Shown: one piece after another, positions 58,854 to 64,000 of the stretch | How positions within the stretch are numbered: the first letter of the stretch is position 1 | How the letters are laid out: each line of letters opens with the position of its first letter | The notes under the pieces: generated by a model | Seen by the model: only the letters and a program-made list of their open reading frames with translations | Told to the model about the DNA's origin: nothing | Database searches by the model: none | From: Hydractinia symbiolongicarpus | Taxonomy: Eukaryota; Cnidaria; Hydrozoa; Anthoathecata; Hydractiniidae | DNA: 64,000 bases | NCBI RefSeq assembly: GCF_029227915.1 | Contig: NC_079879.1 | Coordinates: forward strand, 25,858,501-25,922,500 | Direction of reading: 5' to 3' | Position numbers and translations under genes: made by a program

Positions 58854-61800
58854 AACACGGACAATATAGACCTGAAATAAATTTACCCTTATTTCAGCAT
58901 TTGAATTAACAAATTGCGATTCGCAATCCATTTTGTTTTTGCATATCAAATTTACCTACTAAACATAAATTTCCCAGATCAAAGGTAATATCTTAAAAAT
59001 TTCTTACATCACACATCTTCATTAAAAAATGATAGAAACAAAGTTTGTTTCTCTACACAATCATGTATATAACTTAAACAACATCAAATTGTACGAAACT
59101 AACAATGCCAAATTTTCTAAAATTGTCAAAACTCGAGTAAATCCATTGGCAGGAAAGTTTTTGCAGATTAGTGCAATTGTTTAATTCAAACCCTAAAATT
59201 TACTGATGATTAAAAAGATCAAGCATCCAGAAATAAATACTGATCAGTTGGTAGATAGGAACTTTTCTTTTTGTTATTCCTTTGACTTGATTTACCAGTA
59301 AACCAAATTATAATGAATGCACATTTTAAAATTAAATATGGTAAGAATTAGTAGAATGATAAAATATTTTGAACTTTTGGTAAATGTAAACTGGGCCACA
59401 ACGTTTAAAACTTCAGGTTCTGTGAAATAACATCATTTAACAGTTCTGACTTAAATACATCTTTTTTGTTATTGCAATGCTCTTATTTGAGAATTGCAGA
59501 AAGGAATGTCTCTGATCAAGAGGCAAGTGAGATTTTTTTTGTTATAAATTTTAGAAAAGAATTTTTTTGATATTTCCTTCACATGTGTTTTAAGTTGGGT
59601 TACTGCCATTAACATACTAAATTTTCATGCCATGAGATTGAATATTTTTTTTGGAAAAAAAAGATTTTTGCTGATAGTAAGAGCCTGATCAGAAAGTGAA
59701 GTAAAACGCAAAGACATTGATGTTTCTCAATGATTTGTGATATTTGCTTGGTTTTTAGTGATCTTGATGACATCTTCAACAACAAGACAAGGTTAGTCTC
59801 ACACTTTCTTTGCTTGGAATGTTTTATGTTTTCTTGGTGTTGGGTTTTCTCATCTTTTTGATAATTCTTATTTGTGTCTATTCTTTTATTAAGACAATGA
59901 TAAAGTTTAACTAAATGTATGTGGGATTCATTAAACTGCATACCTATTAACTAGACTATCCAGGGTTGCCACGAGCCTGCAAACCTAAGAAACCTTGAAG
60001 AGCCTTGAATTTAAAAAGTGTGCCTGAAAAAGCTGGAAAAAACTTAAATTTTTGACAAGCTTTTAAGATAACCTAGAAAACTAAATTGTGACAAGCCATA
60101 TTTTTTGAGTATTGTATTGATTACAACGAAAACTTTTATTATATGTCCTTGAATAGCTAGAGTGTACATTGCTCACTTTAGCTGGATGGTTATCCGATGA
60201 AAAATCAGCTACTTTATTCAGGAAAACTTTCACAAGTTCAAAAAAAACTTTCCAAAATCCTCAAGTTGAAATATTCACAGTATCTAAAATTTGAAATTAT
60301 TTGCAAGATAAACTCTTGCAATTTAGGATTTCGAATTGTTTTCTGAGAAAAAATTTAAAAGGAGTTTCACTTTGGTTTTTATATGAAAGTTTTATTTAGT
60401 TTTTATATTTCTGGGAAGATAAAATTTAAATCATGTTAAAGTTATAAAACATTATCTTCTTAGCGCGAGTCAAATTGACTAAAAAAAGGTTTTTCCTAAA
60501 TTTTATCAGGATACTCAAATACCATAAAATCGCCAAAAATTGTTGAATGGCAACTCATTATTGGATTGAAGGTTTTATCTGTTTAATTGTTTGCTTCCCA
60601 CTAGTGCACTACCACTTGCAAGATATTGATAGAAATGTTCTAAGAAAAAAGGGGAAGGGATGTCACTCCTTGTGCTGTAAATTTTTATAATAGATAGACA
60701 AACTGTTTTTTAGTATAACTAGATAGTTTAATCAGGATGTGGGGTCGGTAATCTTGTTTATACAACACGATAAAACTTTAAAACAACTTTTTATATTTTT
60801 ATTGTGATAAAAATACATTTTTTGTCTAAAGGTGGAATAGATAAACCTGAGATGAATCAAAGAAAATGTCTCGTGAAATATTTAGTTCATAGAATTCTTT
60901 ACAATAAGCATCGTCCAAATTTTTATGAGAAACGTGAATTTAAGTAACAAAAGGCTGAAATTATATTGTTTCAACTGCAACTTTCGAGATATTTTAACAA
61001 ATTAAAAGAATTTTGCATGAAAACCATTTAAGGAGGCATTTGTAACATTGATGTGCTGTAGTCTTAATTGTACATTACTTTTGTTTTTAATTTGTTCAAT
61101 AATCTTTCATTTCTTACTTCATGGAAGTAAGCAAATAAAATTCTGAAAAACAAACATCTATCCTTTTAAAATACTATTCATAAAATCAAATTCAAGATTT
61201 AAGTAGCAGACCATACAACCCCCTTGCAACTGTAGCTATGAATACAAAAATGTAAAAAAAATTAGGCATTTCCAGGGGGTTGCTTAAGTGATCATAGGAT
61301 TTTTTAAATTATTCATGCAGAATAGGATATAACAAGACAGGTGATTTTGGAAGTTGAAATAACTCTTTGTAAATGTTTTCATAATCTTTTTTGATGTTTA
61401 AGTAAAAGAGAGAACAAGAGATGAGTTTAAAAAATAAGTTGTTGGAACCATGTTGTAAAAAACTGTGTAGTGCCCCCCATGTGTGGCTGTAATGTTTTAT
61501 AAGAACAGTACAAGTCATACAGTATAGACCTGTGGATAATTAAAATAGTTAGAATGATAGAAAGGACAAATTACAACGAGATATATAGCCTGCTGACTAA
61601 AAAAGCTTTCTTTTGTATACATTGAAAATATTAGTTTTGTTTTCTGAGTATATAGCTTATAATGAAAGTATTAATCTGCTTTATAAATAAGTTATGTCGC
61701 ACATACAACAAGACAGATTGTTCCATAGAGATGTTTGTCCACTTAGATAGGAAATACTTGTCAAAGAATGTGTACTTTTTGTGGTGGTTGTTTGTAATTA

Positions 61801-61998
61801 TTCAAATTAAAGTTTTTTCGAGTCATTCCAACTTATTGGGAATATTTTTATTTTGATCTGTTTGTGTAGTAAGACTTTCATTGGCCTTAAAGTTCAAGTG
61901 TTGATATAATGTGTGTGGATTATTAGTTTCACAACAACAAACGTATTCTTCAGTTAGTTTATCTAATAAAATAAAATAAAAATTAGCAACGATTAAAA
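58854..61998. other. Intergenic
   Basis: AT-rich with many stop codons in all frames. The only recognisable item is the copied mcmdc2 exon fragment at 59238-59302. Confidence 0.4.
59238..59302 (-). pseudogene. Stray copy of an mcmdc2 exon 1 fragment
   Basis: About 62 bases match the first mcmdc2 exon (36150-36208) at roughly 87 percent by eye and in the same strand sense; the frame reads GKSSQRNNKKKSSYLPTDQY against GKSSQRNNKKKTSYFSTDQY in the gene. The flanks do not match, so this is an isolated piece with no other exons near it. Confidence 0.7.
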
Positions 61999-63879
61999 AT
62001 GTTTGCTGTTAAAAACAACTACATCGTCCTATGCAATGAGGTAATATTGATTTGTAAGCCCCTCATTAAGATTCATATCAAATTTCTGTTTAATTTTTAA
62101 GTTGTAGATTTGTGAATAACAGTACCGTGTGCAGATAATTTTTTATTTTGTTATTACTGTGTATGTTACGTACACATATTTCTAGCTTATATGCAATGGA
62201 AATACTGTTTTTGTTTTAGAACGATCAAGTGCTTATATCGAAGATGAGTGACGAAAAAGAACGGCTGCTAGACACCGACGGAGATATTGTAAGGCTGGTT
62301 TTGACTTATTTTTCTGTACATATTCATGACTTGAATTTCGTTTTAATTTAATTGCGCTTTCTGTCGCCTATTTTCACTTTGAGTTCTTATATAAAAAACA
62401 CGATTTTAGGTACAGAAAAAAATTATGAATTATCTAAATTGATAAATTAAAAGGGCTCCTGCTGAAATCATTATTAAGGCATAAAAAGCAAGGCTGTAAA
62501 TTTTTAAAAGATCCTTTAAAGTTAGGAAGCATCCAGCCAGAACCCAAGAAGTATGTTTGTTATAAAAAAACATGTAGCCTCATTATACCCATACACGAAA
62601 TAAGTCACGTTAAAATATTACCACTAACGTCTTTGAGAGAAGCCTTACAACGTTTCATGACTCTCACAGCATTTGATGACTCTCATAGCGTTTGATGACC
62701 CTCATAGCGTTTGATGACCCTCATAGCGTTTGATGACTCTCATAGCTTTTGATGACTCACAAAAGAAAACGATCTACTTAAAGAATTACATAAACGTGTT
62801 TTTCAGTCTACCCAAACGAATAAATTAATTTTCTTGCAGTAATAATTTGTGTTTTGATATGTCTGAATTCCACTAGTATTTTTAATTTTTTTTGGCAGGG
62901 ATACAAAAATAAAGGTTCAACTAATGATAATGAACAAGATTTATCGTCTGCCGTAAAATTAATCAAAGAACAATCAGAGGTACTGCAGCAACTACGAAGT
63001 AAACTAAAAGAGGAGCAGCAGAAAAACAAAGCTTTCGAAAGTAAACTTCAAAAATTACAAAACGACTTTGAAAAATTAAACTTCCTTTATACGGGGCTTG
63101 CAGACGCGAAAAATGAAGAATTGGAAAAATTACAAAATACATTTGAGGTACAAAAAGAACTTCAAGCATCCGTTGTGGATGAGCTGCGTTTTCAAATGCA
63201 AAGCATTCGTAATAAATTCGACACTAGCCGAAATCACTTAGTTGAGAATGGTGCGACATCTCCGTCTAAACTACCTCCATCCAATCCGAAGTTGGTGGCT
63301 TTAAGCGAAGACTCGCCTAAAAGAGTACTTCGTAAAAATTCCGATGATAGCACTGGTACGACTGGCTCTAGTCCGTGTTTATTATCGCGACTAAATACGA
63401 TTCATCGAGGAGAGATCGTGTGGAGAATCAATGGATTCACTAAAAAGCTAAAAAAAATTCAGTCCGGTAGTTACGATGACCCGAGCCGATCTGAACCATT
63501 CACAACCGGTCCTTTCGGTTACCGGCTTTCTCTTTGGGCTTACTTGAACGGACGAGGAAAGGGCGATAAGAAATGTTTATCACTTTATGTTCGAGTTATG
63601 GCGGGCGAATTCGATCCTGTTCTTAATTGGCCGATCAAACCGTGTTATACATTTTACTTAATTAGTCAAGATAGTGATAGTAACAAACGATTAGACTTGG
63701 TGCGAGTGCGTGATCTATCGATAAAACATAACGGTATATCGCGTCCACATAAAGATGACAAATCGATTATAGTAGGTTTTGATGATTTTATCGTGCACGA
63801 GGATATCGAGAAAAAGAACTTTTTGCTTGATGATTCGTTATTTATCAAATGTGTGGTAGAAGTACCACAGTCGTTTTAA
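61999..63879 (+). CDS. TRAF-like coiled-coil/MATH protein
   Basis: The main exon 62899-63879 ends at the stop, and exon 62220-62288 joins it in phase 0; together they carry ATG 62244 and give 341 residues (MSDEKERLLDTDGDI then GYKNKG). An additional candidate exon at 61999-62040 also joins in phase 0. Residues about 30-130 form a coiled coil with heptads (LIKEQSEVLQQLRSKLKEEQ). Residues about 185-335 are a MATH/TRAF-C domain: GEIVWRINGF at the start, GPFGYRLSLWAYLNG, DPVLNWPIKPCYTFYL and IKCVVEV at the end. TRAF proteins form trimers and bind receptor tails in TNF, IL-1 or Toll signalling. The RING and TRAF zinc fingers were not found, so either they lie in exons left of the window's visible part or this is a short, TRAF-C-only form. 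Confidence 0.75.
62650..62762. repeat. 19-bp minisatellite in the TRAF-like gene intron
   Basis: Six copies of a 19-base unit (GCGTTTGATGACYCTCATA) lie in the intron between 62288 and 62899. Confidence 0.85.
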
Positions 63880-64000
63880 CACGAACATTTTTTCATACGT
63901 GGTTGTGTGGAATTAAAACCAAACGAACGCTAGTCGTTTGACTCGTACAAAACTTTGTCGTCTTCTTGAATTAACCTCCGAAATTTTACTTAAACATTTA
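63880..64000 (+). other. 3' flank of the TRAF-like gene
   Basis: The 121 bases behind the stop belong to the 3' UTR by position. No AATAAA signal is seen before the window ends. Confidence 0.4.

Overview
This window is nuclear DNA of a cnidarian, most likely a hydrozoan. It is AT-rich, full of small introns with GT-AG splice sites, rich in short inverted-repeat elements and LINE fragments, and it codes for animal proteins with cnidarian-style repeats. No bacterial operons, rRNA, tRNA or CRISPR arrays were recognised. Gene models were built by hand from ORFs, splice sites and exon phase; none is backed by transcripts or database searches.

Region 1 (1 to about 7960) is the right part of a Polinton/Maverick-like (adintovirus-type) DNA element. 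It is visibly richer in GC than its surroundings. It carries the end of an unidentified gene, a retroviral-type DDE integrase on the minus strand, three copies of a SAP-like DNA-binding module, and a 1439-residue protein-primed family B DNA polymerase. The polymerase has an unusual 90-residue insert just before catalytic motif A, and the insert is a second copy of its own N-terminal segment. Perfect hairpins sit just behind stop codons, and TATA-type leaders and a 180-bp satellite are duplicated between the genes. A dead CR1-like LINE tail lies next to it.

Region 2 (10448-21347, minus strand) is one 20-exon gene for a secreted mosaic protein of about 1215 residues: signal peptide, PAN, EGF, two short fibrinogen-like pieces, 12 thrombospondin type 1 repeats and a MAM domain. 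The middle has grown by recent tandem duplication of exons with their introns (457-bp and about 1.6-kb units).

Region 3 (24493-36404, minus strand) is a complete mcmdc2 gene (meiotic MCM-like protein) of 22 exons in consistent phase. It has a 5' exon that extends the protein beyond the vertebrate form, a 1-kb minisatellite in one intron, a MITE in another, and an array of decoy donor sites.

Region 4 (37364-50804, all minus strand) holds a probable SOCS-box protein, a coiled-coil protein resembling C6orf118/TSNAXIP1 (13 exons found, 5' end missing), and mtf1, the metal-responsive zinc-finger transcription factor, with seven fingers and a C-terminal cysteine cluster.

Region 5 (52800-64000) is mostly intergenic. 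It contains a frameshifted LINE with a zinc-binding motif, a broken tyrosine recombinase of DIRS/Ngaro type, satellites, a TTAA-flanked foldback MITE, a stray copy of an mcmdc2 exon fragment and, at the right end on the plus strand, a TRAF-like coiled-coil/MATH gene.
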